A DNA stretch of 8,063 bases from Rhodoferax sp. UBA5149. GTDB taxonomy: Bacteria; Pseudomonadota; Gammaproteobacteria; Burkholderiales; Burkholderiaceae_C. The stretch spans positions 1,855-9,917 of the forward strand of contig NZ_DHXT01000086.1 of assembly GCF_002413825.1 (NCBI RefSeq). Reading direction: 5' to 3'. Within the stretch, counting starts at the first letter, position 1; each line of letters opens with the position of its first letter. Below the pieces are notes generated by a model. That model saw only the letters and a program-made list of their open reading frames with translations. It did not search any database and was not told the DNA's origin. Positions 1 to 6,635 of this stretch are shown here, one piece after another. The position numbers and the translations under genes were made by a program.

Positions 1-1
1 C

Positions 2-1174
2 ATCATCGACTTCGTGATTCCGAGTCCGCAGCAGTCGCTGATGGAGGCCTACCAGACCTGGCGCGGCTGGGCCGAGAAATCGGCCGCGGACTATTCGTTT
101 CACATGGCCATCACCTGGTGGAGTGAGTCGGTCAAGCACGACATGGGCACGCTGGTCCAACAGGAAGGCATCAACAGTTTCAAGCATTTCATGGCCTACA
201 AGAACGCCATCATGTGCGACGATGAAACGCTGGTGAACAGCTTCAAGCGCGCACTCGAATTGGGCGCCATGCCGACGGTACACGCCGAGAACGGCGAGCT
301 GGTGTTCTTGCTGCAAAAAGAAGTGGCGGCGATGGGCATCACGGGGCCGGAGGGGCATCCGCTGTCGCGCCCGCCGACGGTCGAAGGCGAGGCCGCGAAC
401 CGCGCCATTGCCATTGCCGATGTGCTGGGGGTACCGATCTACGTGGTGCATGTCTCGTGCATCGAAGCGGCCGAGGCGATCGCCCGCGCCCGCGCCCGTG
501 GCCAGCGCGTCTACGGCGAGGTGCTGGCCGGCCATCTAGTGTTGGACGACAGCGTGTATCGCCATCCCGACTTCGCCACCGCCGCCGCGCACGTGATGAG
601 CCCGCCGTTCCGGTCCAAAGGGCATCAGGAGTTTTTGTGGCGCGGCCTGCAGTCCGGCAACCTGCACACCACGGCCACCGACCACTGCACTTTTTGCGCG
701 ACGCAAAAGGCGGCCGGCAAAGACGATTTCTCGAAAATCCCGAACGGCTGCGGCGGCGTCGAAGAGCGCCTGAGCGTGATCTGGGACGCCGGTGTCAACA
801 CCGGGCGCCTGACGCCTTCCGAGTTCGTCGCCATCACCTCCGCCAACACAGCCAAGCTGTTCAACATCTACCCGCAAAAAGGCAGCGTCTCCGTGGGAGC
901 GGACGCCGACCTGGTGGTGTGGGACCCGCAAGGAACCAAAACCCTGTCCGCCAAAACCCAGCACAGCAAGGGCGACTTCAACATCTTCGAGGGCCGCACG
1001 GTGCGCGGCATTCCCAGCCACACCGTAAGCCAGGGCGAGTTGGTATTCGTGCAGGGCGAGCTGCGCGCCAGACAGGGCGCGGGGCGCTACCTCAAGCGGC
1101 CGGCGCTTGGTCCGAATTTTGCGGCAAACAAATTGCGTACGGAGACGCTGGCACCTACGGCTGTCGCTCGCTGA
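2..1174 (+). CDS. hydA: Dihydropyrimidinase / D-hydantoinase, 5'-truncated by window edge
   Basis: Cyclic amidohydrolase that opens 5,6-dihydrouracil (or 5-substituted hydantoins) to the N-carbamoyl amino acid, a cytosolic step of reductive pyrimidine catabolism. The reading frame is open from base 2 and the first visible residues (IIDFVIPSPQQSL) already match the family interior, so the GTG at 14 is not the start. About 390 residues are visible; family members are about 460-490, so roughly 70-100 N-terminal residues, including the first metal-binding HxH, lie outside. In fragment numbering I see SFKHFMAYK at 59-67, whose last Lys is the carboxylated metal-bridging lysine. Metal ligand histidines are in VHAEN (His94) and VVHVS (His150), and the Asp ligand is in TATDH (Asp227). 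The C-terminal composite beta domain follows (GSVSVGADADLVVWDP). The carbamoylase gene lies 130 bp downstream on the same strand. Dihydropyrimidinase is preferred over hydantoinase because codA is nearby, but sequence alone does not settle the substrate. Confidence 0.93.
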   Translation: MIDFVIPSPQQSLMEAYQTWRGWAEKSAADYSFHMAITWWSESVKHDMGTLVQQEGINSFKHFMAYKNAIMCDDETLVNSFKRALELGAMPTVHAENGELVFLLQKEVAAMGITGPEGHPLSRPPTVEGEAANRAIAIADVLGVPIYVVHVSCIEAAEAIARARARGQRVYGEVLAGHLVLDDSVYRHPDFATAAAHVMSPPFRSKGHQEFLWRGLQSGNLHTTATDHCTFCATQKAAGKDDFSKIPNGCGGVEERLSVIWDAGVNTGRLTPSEFVAITSANTAKLFNIYPQKGSVSVGADADLVVWDPQGTKTLSAKTQHSKGDFNIFEGRTVRGIPSHTVSQGELVFVQGELRARQGAGRYLKRPALGPNFAANKLRTETLAPTAVAR

Positions 1175-1188
1175 TTTACGTAGTGCCT

Positions 1189-1263
1189 GCCAGGGAGGGG
1201 AGTGCCGGGGCCCTCATACTGTCAAAGGCCCAGAAATCGGTCCCCGGCACTCCCCTCCCTGGC
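1189..1263. repeat. Perfect 22-bp inverted repeat (REP-like palindrome)
   Basis: The left arm at 1189-1210 (begins GCCAGGGAGGGG) is exactly the reverse complement of the right arm at 1242-1263 (ends CCCCTCCCTGGC), with a 31-nt loop. It fills most of the 130-bp gap between the dihydropyrimidinase stop and the carbamoylase start, and ends about 30 nt before the Shine-Dalgarno of the latter. There is no T-run after the right arm, so it is not a standard rho-independent terminator. The shape (long GC-rich palindrome, asymmetric loop, intergenic) resembles REP/BIME elements or a small palindromic miniature element. In RNA it could stabilise the upstream message or partly uncouple the two genes. 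The structure is seen directly; the class is inference. Confidence 0.85.
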
Positions 1264-1304
1264 GAAATTGGAGACTGGCTCTCGATCATTTTTAGGAAAA
1301 CACC

Positions 1305-2564
1305 ATGGGCACTGCAACTTCTATCGATATTGACAGCCTGCGCATCAACGGCGATCGCTTGTGGGCCTCGCTGATGGCGCTGGCAAAGATTGGCGCCACG
1401 CCCAAGGGCGGTGTCTGCCGCCTGACCCTGACCGACCTCGACAAGCAGGGCCGCGATCTGGTGCTGGGCTGGGCACGCGCGGCAGGCATGACGGTCACCA
1501 TCGACAAGATCGGCAACGGCTTCATGTGCCGCGCCGGTCACAACAATTCGCTGCCCCCGATCGTGACCGGCAGCCATATCGACACCCAGCCCACCGGCGG
1601 CAAGTTCGACGGCAACTACGGCGTGCTGGCCGGCCTCGAAGTGGTGCGGACCTTGAACGACCACGGCATCGTCACCGAAGCGCCGATCGAGGTCGCCTTC
1701 TGGACCAACGAGGAAGGCTCGCGCTTTGTGCCGGTGATGATGGGCTCGGGTGTGTTTGCCAAGGCCTTCTCGCTGGAACACGCTTACGCGGCGAAAGACA
1801 CCGTGGGCAAGTCGGTTGGTGACGAACTCAAACGCATCGGCTACGTCGGCGAGCAGGAACCGGGCGAGCATCCGATTGGCACCTACTTCGAAACCCATAT
1901 CGAGCAGGGCCCGGTGCTCGAAGACAACGACAAGATCATCGGCGTGGTGCAAGGCGTGCTCGGCATTCGCTGGTTCGACTGCACCGTGAACGGCATGGAA
2001 GCGCATGCCGGCCCCACCCCCATGGCGCTGCGCAAAGACGCGATGCAGGTCGCCACCCATTTGATGCAGGAAGTGGTGGCCGCCGCCCTGCGCCATGCGC
2101 CGCATGGGCGCGGTACCGTGGGCATGGTGCAGGTGTACCCGAACAGCCGCAACGTCATTCCGGGACGGGTGAAGTTTTCCATCGACCTGCGCAATGCGAC
2201 CGACGCACGGGTGGACCAGATGGCTGACGAGGTCAAGGCCTATGCCGCCCAGCTCAGCCAGAAGACGGGTCTGGACATCCAGATCGAGCTGGTGTCGAGC
2301 TACCCGGCGCAGGCCTTTCACGGCGACTGCATCGACGCCGTGGCGCGTGCCGCCGCGAAGCTGGGCTACGCCAACATGCCGGTGGTCTCGGGCGCCGGGC
2401 ACGACGCCGTCTACATGGCCCGGCTCGCGCCCAGCGGCATGATCTTCATTCCCTGCAAGGACGGCATCAGCCACAACGAGATCGAAAGCGCCGAGCCCGC
2501 GCACATCACGGCCGGCGGCAATGTGCTGCTGCATGCGATGCTGGAGCGGGCCAAAGTGGTTTGA
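1305..2564 (+). CDS. Zn-dependent N-carbamoyl-amino-acid hydrolase / beta-ureidopropionase (M20 family)
   Basis: A 419-residue amidase of the M20 peptidase clan (AmaB/HyuC/beta-ureidopropionase type). It removes the carbamoyl group from N-carbamoyl amino acids, giving the amino acid (beta-alanine in pyrimidine breakdown) plus CO2 and ammonia. The dinuclear metal site is complete: GSHID with His91, FDG with Asp102, NEEG with Glu136/Glu137, THIEQG with His198, and GISHNE with His390. MEAHAGPTPM (His234), the NVIPG segment (283-287), DLR (294-296) and GHDA (365-368) match substrate-binding parts of the lid and catalytic domains. Length is typical for the family. The ATG at 1305 is supported by AGGA at 1294-1297, 7 nt upstream. 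It follows the dihydropyrimidinase and would use its product, so both belong to one pathway. Beta-ureidopropionase and L-carbamoylase cannot be separated by eye. Confidence 0.93.
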   Translation: MGTATSIDIDSLRINGDRLWASLMALAKIGATPKGGVCRLTLTDLDKQGRDLVLGWARAAGMTVTIDKIGNGFMCRAGHNNSLPPIVTGSHIDTQPTGGKFDGNYGVLAGLEVVRTLNDHGIVTEAPIEVAFWTNEEGSRFVPVMMGSGVFAKAFSLEHAYAAKDTVGKSVGDELKRIGYVGEQEPGEHPIGTYFETHIEQGPVLEDNDKIIGVVQGVLGIRWFDCTVNGMEAHAGPTPMALRKDAMQVATHLMQEVVAAALRHAPHGRGTVGMVQVYPNSRNVIPGRVKFSIDLRNATDARVDQMADEVKAYAAQLSQKTGLDIQIELVSSYPAQAFHGDCIDAVARAAAKLGYANMPVVSGAGHDAVYMARLAPSGMIFIPCKDGISHNEIESAEPAHITAGGNVLLHAMLERAKVV

Positions 2565-2573
2565 CGGCCGAAG

Positions 2574-2617
2574 ACTGTACGGGTACTGCACCCGCCTTCT
2601 TCCTGTTACAGTTTAAT
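2574..2617 (+). terminator. Weak candidate stem-loop after the carbamoylase gene
   Basis: ACTGTA (2574-2579) is complementary to TACAGT (2607-2612) and encloses a small hairpin CGGGT-ACTGC-ACCCG (2580-2594). The outer stem is followed by TTTAAT rather than a proper T-run. It begins 10 nt after the carbamoylase stop, where a terminator or attenuator would sit, but the stem has a 12-nt bulge and may be chance. Confidence 0.2.
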
Positions 2618-2634
2618 AGGCGTCTTTCGGGGCG

Positions 2635-2663
2635 CCCTGTGTTCGACACAAACAGGGAGGGGG
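2635..2663 (+). promoter_or_regulatory. Strong Shine-Dalgarno with an abutting hairpin, before the DUF917 gene
   Basis: The Shine-Dalgarno is an unusually long purine run (GGGAGGGGG, 2655-2663), 6 nt before the ATG at 2670. Directly upstream, CCCTGT (2635-2640) can pair with ACAGGG (2652-2657), so the stem takes the first three G of the purine run. A competing inner hairpin TGTGT-TCG-ACACA (2638-2650) would leave the site free. The pairing is visible in the sequence; a role in translational control is inference. Confidence 0.4.
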
Positions 2664-2669
2664 AAATCA

Positions 2670-3851
2670 ATGAGCGGATTTGAGTACGGGATAGCCGACT
2701 TTGAATTCATCGCTGCCGGCGCTGCGGTGCTGGCCAGCGGTGGCGGTGGTAGCTACCGGGATGCCCTAGCGATTCTTCAACAATTGGCGCAGAGTGGCTG
2801 GCGTGGCACAGTGGCGGTGCAGAACTACGATGGGGCGACCAATGGCTGTGTGCTGGCCATCATGGGCTCGCCCGACGCTGCCGACAGCCTGACCCTGGCG
2901 AACGTTGCCAACGCCATCCGCAATACCGTCACGGTGCTCGAAGCCAGCACTGGGTGCGCACTGGGATGCGTGATTCCTGTGGAGATCGGCCCGATCAACT
3001 CGCTTGTTCCGCTGATCGCGGCCGCGCTATCCAATGGAGCCCTGTGGGTAGTGAACGGCGACGGCGCCGGGCGCGCTGTGCCCGAGCTGCAGCAGACCAC
3101 CTTCGGTGGCAGCACAGATCTGGCCCCTAGCCCCTGCGCACTGGCCAGCGACAAAGTAGCCGCCCGCGTAGTCGAGTCAGCCGTTCTGAATGCCAGCACG
3201 GCAGCCAAAGTGGAAACCTTGGCAGGCGGCGTGGTGGCGGGCTTTGGGGGGTATTCCGGCATCGCGCTGTGGCCTTCCAATGCTGACAACGGCTACGCCT
3301 TGAGTGGCAACTACATTGCCGGAACCTTGACGCAGGCTTGGGGCCTGGGCCAATTGCTGCTGAGCGCCCCCACGCCCTTAACCACGGCGGAAGTCGCGTT
3401 TGCCATTGCTTCCATCACTGGCCGCGCGGCCACTGCTACTGTCACCAATTTCTACATTACGTCCGTCACGCAATCGACGTCAAATGCCTCGCTCGACTCC
3501 GGCATCATCCGCCTGGACAATGCGCCCGTCCCGAGCGACAGCACACAAACGCACTACCTCTACAACCTGAACGAAAACCTCATCATGTATTCGACGTCGA
3601 GCGCGACGCCCGACACTATCGCGCCCGATTCGATCTGCTATTACTCGGAAAGCACGGGGCGGGGCTTCTCCAACGCCAGCGACGATCTGGCCGAGTATTT
3701 CAATGCAGCGACCGGCAAGAGCACCGGCAACATGGTCAGCATCATCCAGGTGACGGCCGCGCCCCAGCTCTACCAAGCAGCGGGCGTCGTGGCGTCGTTT
3801 GCCGGCCTGCTGCGCAATATGGGCTACGCTGGCGCGATGCCATCGGCCTGA
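2670..3851 (+). CDS. DUF917 family protein (S-methyl-thiohydantoin desulfurase-like)
   Basis: A 393-residue protein that I assign to the DUF917 family (S-Me-THD N- and C-terminal domains), whose members are linked to (thio)hydantoin metabolism. The N-terminal domain shows the family pattern. It has an AAGAAVLASGGGGSYRDAL glycine loop (GGGG at 24-27), PVEIGPINSLVPL (103-115), and the strongest block, VVNGDGAGRAVPELQQTTF (127-145). The C-terminal half is looser, but LNENLIMY (300-307), APDSICYYSESTG (318-330) and a VSIIQVTAAPQLYQAAG tail (356-372) fit the second domain. There is no signal peptide or membrane segment, so it is cytosolic. The start has a strong Shine-Dalgarno. It lies after the hydantoin-type hydrolases on the same strand, and the next gene starts 13 nt past its stop. 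The region around 240-300 is rich in Ser, Thr and Ala and unlike what I remember of the family. The exact substrate cannot be stated. Confidence 0.75.
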   Translation: MSGFEYGIADFEFIAAGAAVLASGGGGSYRDALAILQQLAQSGWRGTVAVQNYDGATNGCVLAIMGSPDAADSLTLANVANAIRNTVTVLEASTGCALGCVIPVEIGPINSLVPLIAAALSNGALWVVNGDGAGRAVPELQQTTFGGSTDLAPSPCALASDKVAARVVESAVLNASTAAKVETLAGGVVAGFGGYSGIALWPSNADNGYALSGNYIAGTLTQAWGLGQLLLSAPTPLTTAEVAFAIASITGRAATATVTNFYITSVTQSTSNASLDSGIIRLDNAPVPSDSTQTHYLYNLNENLIMYSTSSATPDTIAPDSICYYSESTGRGFSNASDDLAEYFNAATGKSTGNMVSIIQVTAAPQLYQAAGVVASFAGLLRNMGYAGAMPSA

Positions 3852-3864
3852 AGGACCCCATACC

Positions 3865-4860
3865 ATGGGCGAAGCGGAACTCAACCGGGAACGACTGGAG
3901 CTGGCGCTGGAAGCTGCGGGACTCGACCTCTGGGAGAACAATCTGCTGACGGGGGAGGTCACCCGCAAGGCGATGAAGACCTTGACGGAGCTGGGCTACA
4001 GCGAGCACGAAATGGTCGTCTACGTGGACGATATCTACAAGCTCTTTCACCCGGACGATGTCATGACGGTCAAGACTGCCGTGGATGACCATCTGTCGGG
4101 GCGGACGCCCCAGTACCGTTGCGAATTCAGGCTGCGCGCCAAAAACGGCGTCTGGGTTTGGTATGCCAATTACGGCAAAGTCATGGACGGGCACAGCGAT
4201 GCCCCCGGCAAGCGATTCATTGGCGTGACCTTCAACATCGACGACAGAAAACGCAAGGAAGACGAGATCGCGCAGATCAACCGGCAACTGGCCGATCAAA
4301 ACACCTTACTTCAAAGCTGCAACGCCGCACTGGAACTGCTTGCCGCCAGCGACTCGCTCACCGGGCTGGCCAATCGGCGCACCCTGATGGAACTGGGGGG
4401 CAATGAATGCAAACGCGCCGAGCGCTTCAGTCATCCCGTCTCCTTGCTGATGGTGGACATTGATTTGTTCAAAAGCGTCAACGACGCCTGGGGACATCTG
4501 GTCGGCGATCATGTGATCTGTGCCGTGGCCGACGCCTGCCGTACCCGCATCCGCGGTGGCCTGGACACCGTGGCCCGCGTGGGCGGCGAAGAGTTTGTCA
4601 TCGTGTTGCCCGAAACCGATCATCCCAGCGCGCGCATTCTGGCCGAATCGCTGTGCCAAGCGGTGGCCGCCCAGCAGGTGGCTGCGAACGATGAAGGGGT
4701 CAGCGTCACGTTTACCGTCAGCATCGGCGTCGCCACCGTGGAGGGCGGCAACCTGTCATTCGAGCAATTGATGAACAACGCCGACAAAGCGCTTTACAAG
4801 GCCAAGCAGGCAGGAAGAAACAACGTGCAAAGTTTCGACGGCACGGGCTGGGCCGTGTGA
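3865..4860 (+). CDS. PAS-GGDEF diguanylate cyclase
   Basis: A 331-residue predicted cyclase making cyclic di-GMP from two GTP. A PAS fold occupies about residues 8-127 (LDLWENN, LFHPDD, YRCEFRLRAKNGVWVWY, FIGVTFNIDDRK), of the PAS_3 type common in sensors. A short helical, probably coiled-coil linker follows (128-160), then a GGDEF domain at 160-325. Key blocks are intact: DSLTGLANRR (163-172), metal-binding DIDLFKSVND (198-207), the GGEEF active-site loop (240-244), SIGVA (286-290) and ADKALYKAKQAGRN (306-319). The canonical inhibitory RxxD would start at 231 but reads GGLD, so product inhibition may be weak. There are no membrane segments; it is soluble. The ATG at 3865 has AAGGA at 3851-3855 and is preferred over an in-frame ATG at 3799, which would overlap the preceding gene by 53 bp and add residues that do not belong to PAS. 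The 13-nt gap to the DUF917 gene implies co-transcription. Confidence 0.93.
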   Translation: MGEAELNRERLELALEAAGLDLWENNLLTGEVTRKAMKTLTELGYSEHEMVVYVDDIYKLFHPDDVMTVKTAVDDHLSGRTPQYRCEFRLRAKNGVWVWYANYGKVMDGHSDAPGKRFIGVTFNIDDRKRKEDEIAQINRQLADQNTLLQSCNAALELLAASDSLTGLANRRTLMELGGNECKRAERFSHPVSLLMVDIDLFKSVNDAWGHLVGDHVICAVADACRTRIRGGLDTVARVGGEEFVIVLPETDHPSARILAESLCQAVAAQQVAANDEGVSVTFTVSIGVATVEGGNLSFEQLMNNADKALYKAKQAGRNNVQSFDGTGWAV

Positions 4861-4861
4861 G

Positions 4862-5165
4862 CAGATTACCGCCCCGAGCAAAAAGCTCATCTCGGTCGGC
4901 TCACTCAGCAGCCACGCGCCGAACACCATGCCAAACAGCGGCGTCATGAACGAGAACGCGCCCGGCGGGACGCCAGGTAGTGGCGCCACAACCAGAACCA
5001 CACCAGAAAGCTGGCAAACGACACTACCAGCGAATGGAACACCCGGCTGGCCCAGACCTGGGGCGTGGGGTTGAAGTGGGTCTGACCGGTGGCGAAGGCC
5101 GCCCCCAGCAGCACAAAGGCTCCCGGCGCGATCTGGGCATGTCGCTGGCCGGATGGCGCCAGGCT
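4862..5165 (-). pseudogene. EamA/DMT-family transporter remnant, frameshifted
   Basis: The minus strand encodes pieces of the C-terminal EamA domain of a drug/metabolite-type inner-membrane transporter in two frames. Reading from about 5165 leftwards, one frame gives VWASRVFHSLVVSFASFLVW, FWLWRHYLASR, then runs into a stop at 4944. The continuation, GAFSFMTPLFGMVFGAWLL and SEPTEMSFLLGAVI, is in another frame. The two parts join at about 4955-4980, where a functional protein would read through. The N-terminal half is missing and the C-terminus stops at the end of the cyclase gene. Only about 100 of the usual roughly 300 residues remain, so this is a dead fragment. Its presence suggests that a deletion or rearrangement brought the cyclase and codA together. 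Confidence 0.75.
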
Positions 5166-5236
5166 CTTTGTGTGCGATGCACGGGTCGGATCGAGCACAA
5201 TAAGACCGGAAGACGCCAAGCTTGGAAATTTATATA

Positions 5237-5291
5237 AAAACAGGCTGTAGCCCCCGTGTAATATGCGCAAGTAGCTATTTTTTTTATAGCA
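5237..5291. repeat. Comamonadaceae-type intergenic element ending in a T-loop hairpin
   Basis: The stretch beginning AAAACAGGCTGTAGCCCCCG and ending GCGCAAGTAGCTATTTTTTT-TATAGCAA resembles an AT-rich intergenic element I recall in many copies in Comamonadaceae genomes (pattern CAGGCT-TAGC-GCGCAAG-AGCTAT-ATAGC). It ends in the perfect hairpin GCTAT (5274-5278), seven T, ATAGC (5286-5290). It ends 22 nt before the codA ATG. The hairpin is seen directly; membership of the repeat family is from memory and only one copy is visible here. It could also carry a promoter (TTATAT at 5229-5234, TAATAT at 5259-5264), but I see no matching -35 box. Confidence 0.55.
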
Positions 5292-5312
5292 ACCAACTCA
5301 TCATTCATCGCC

Positions 5313-6599
5313 ATGCTTGATCTGCTGATTCAAAACGCCACCCTGCCCGATGGGCGCGTGGACATGTCCATCGCCGTGCGCGCTGGGAAGATTGTGGAAG
5401 TCAGCGCGGGCCTGGATGCCCCGGCGCGTGAAACGCTGGACGCCGGCGGCTACCTGCTGAGCCCGCATTTTGTCGACCCGCATTTCCACATGGACGCCAC
5501 GCTCAGCTACGGCCTGCCGCGCGTCAATGAGTCCGGCACGCTGCTGGAGGGCATCGCGCTGTGGGGGGAACTCAAACCCCTGCTGACCCAGGATGCGCTG
5601 ATTGAACGGGCACTTAACTACTGCGACTGGGCCGTGGCCAAAGGCCTGCTGGCGATTCGCACCCATGTGGACGTGTGCGACCCGCGCCTGCTGGCGGTGG
5701 AGGCCTTGCTGGTGGTGAAACGCCGGGTGGCGCCGTATCTGGATTTGCAGCTGGTGGCGTTTCCGCAGGACGGCGTACTGCGCGGCCCGCTGGGACCGGA
5801 CCAGCACATGGACAACCTGACGCGCGCGCTCGCCATGGGCGTGGACGTGGTCGGCGGCATTCCGCATTTCGAGCGAACCATGGCGGACGGGGCACTGAGT
5901 ATCAAGCTGCTGTGCGAACTGGCCGCCGAGTTGGGTAAACCGGTGGACATGCACTGCGACGAGTCCGACGACCCGCTGTCGCGCCACGTCGAAACGCTGG
6001 CCTTCGAAACCCAGCGCCTCGGGCTGCACGGGCGCGTCACCGGCTCGCACCTGACCTCCATGCACAGCATGGACAACTACTACGTCAGCAAGCTGCTGCC
6101 GCTGATGGCCGAGGCGCAACTGCAGGTGGTGGCGAATCCGCTGATCAACATCACACTGCAGGGCCGGCACGACACTTATCCCAAACGCCGCGGCATGACG
6201 CGCGTGCCCGAGCTGCTGGCCGCAGGCATCAACGTCGCCTTTGGCCATGACTGCGTGATGGACCCCTGGTATTCGCTGGGCAGTGGCGACATGCTGGAGG
6301 TGGCGCACATGGGCCTGCATGTGGCGCAGATGACCAGCCAGGCCGCCATGCGCCAATGCTTCGACGCGGTGACGACCAACGCCGCCAAGGTGATGCATCT
6401 GCCGGGCTACGGGCTGGCCGTGGGCTGCGATGCGAGCTTTGTGTTGCTGCAGGCGCGGGACCCGGTCGAGGCGATTCGGTTGCGGGCGAATCGCTTGAAG
6501 GTTTGGAAAAAGGGGGCGCTGTTGGCGCAGACGGCGGAGGTGGTGGCGAGATTGCAGTTGGCAGGGCGGCCGAACGCGGTTGACTTTTCACAGCCGTGA
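5313..6599 (+). CDS. codA: Cytosine deaminase
   Basis: A 428-residue amidohydrolase that deaminates cytosine to uracil and ammonia in the cytosol; E. coli CodA has 427 residues and aligns almost end to end. Visible catalytic features are DPHFHMD with metal ligands His57 and His59, AFPQDG with the substrate-binding Gln152, and HCDE with His214 and the general acid/base Glu217. Others are TGSHLTSMHS with His246, the long match NPLINITLQGRHDTYPKRRG (275-294), and FGHDCVMDPWY with Asp313 and Trp319. The residue after the metal-binding Asp313 is Cys314, where E. coli has Asp314. This position is known to affect cytosine versus 5-fluorocytosine preference, so specificity may differ. No good Shine-Dalgarno precedes the ATG. 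The product uracil can enter the reductive route served by the dihydropyrimidinase and carbamoylase upstream. Decayed DNA separates it from them, so it is probably transcribed separately. Confidence 0.95.
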   Translation: MLDLLIQNATLPDGRVDMSIAVRAGKIVEVSAGLDAPARETLDAGGYLLSPHFVDPHFHMDATLSYGLPRVNESGTLLEGIALWGELKPLLTQDALIERALNYCDWAVAKGLLAIRTHVDVCDPRLLAVEALLVVKRRVAPYLDLQLVAFPQDGVLRGPLGPDQHMDNLTRALAMGVDVVGGIPHFERTMADGALSIKLLCELAAELGKPVDMHCDESDDPLSRHVETLAFETQRLGLHGRVTGSHLTSMHSMDNYYVSKLLPLMAEAQLQVVANPLINITLQGRHDTYPKRRGMTRVPELLAAGINVAFGHDCVMDPWYSLGSGDMLEVAHMGLHVAQMTSQAAMRQCFDAVTTNAAKVMHLPGYGLAVGCDASFVLLQARDPVEAIRLRANRLKVWKKGALLAQTAEVVARLQLAGRPNAVDFSQP

Positions 6600-6635
6600 A
6601 ATCAACTGAATGGGGTAGCTTCTCGCCAGTCAACC
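6578..6635. terminator. Nested stem-loop over the codA stop codon
   Basis: An outer 8-bp inverted repeat GGTTGACT (6578-6585) / AGTCAACC (6628-6635) encloses the hairpin TTTCAC-AGCC-GTGAAA (6586-6601). The inner hairpin contains the codA stop codon. An alternative fold extends it with GTTGA (6579-6583) / TCAAC (6602-6606), leaving a 2-nt bulge. No clean T-run follows (CTTTGTGGCTGTTTT is the nearest), so it is an imperfect terminator candidate or a 3'-end stabiliser. Confidence 0.4.

Noticed and set aside
457..1374. Plus-strand open frame (305 codons) in another frame over the dihydropyrimidinase
   Set aside because: Arg/Pro-rich shadow of a GC-rich gene; it also runs through the palindrome into the next gene.
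1176..2591. Long minus-strand open frame (471 codons) opposite the carbamoylase gene
   Set aside because: Its translation is His/Arg/Val-rich with no family motifs and mirrors the codon bias of the plus-strand gene, which carries a full catalytic motif set.
3799..3864. Upstream ATG extending the diguanylate cyclase by 22 residues
   Set aside because: It would overlap the end of the DUF917 gene by 53 bp and adds Cys/Pro-rich residues foreign to the PAS fold; the ATG at 3865 has a good Shine-Dalgarno.
5274..5290. T-rich hairpin GCTAT-T7-ATAGC as a rho-independent terminator
   Set aside because: The T-run is in the loop, not after the stem, the stem is only 5 AT-rich pairs, and no live gene ends just before it.
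5301..6398. Minus-strand open frame (365 codons) opposite codA
   Set aside because: His/Gln/Arg-rich antisense shadow; codA on the plus strand is unmistakable.
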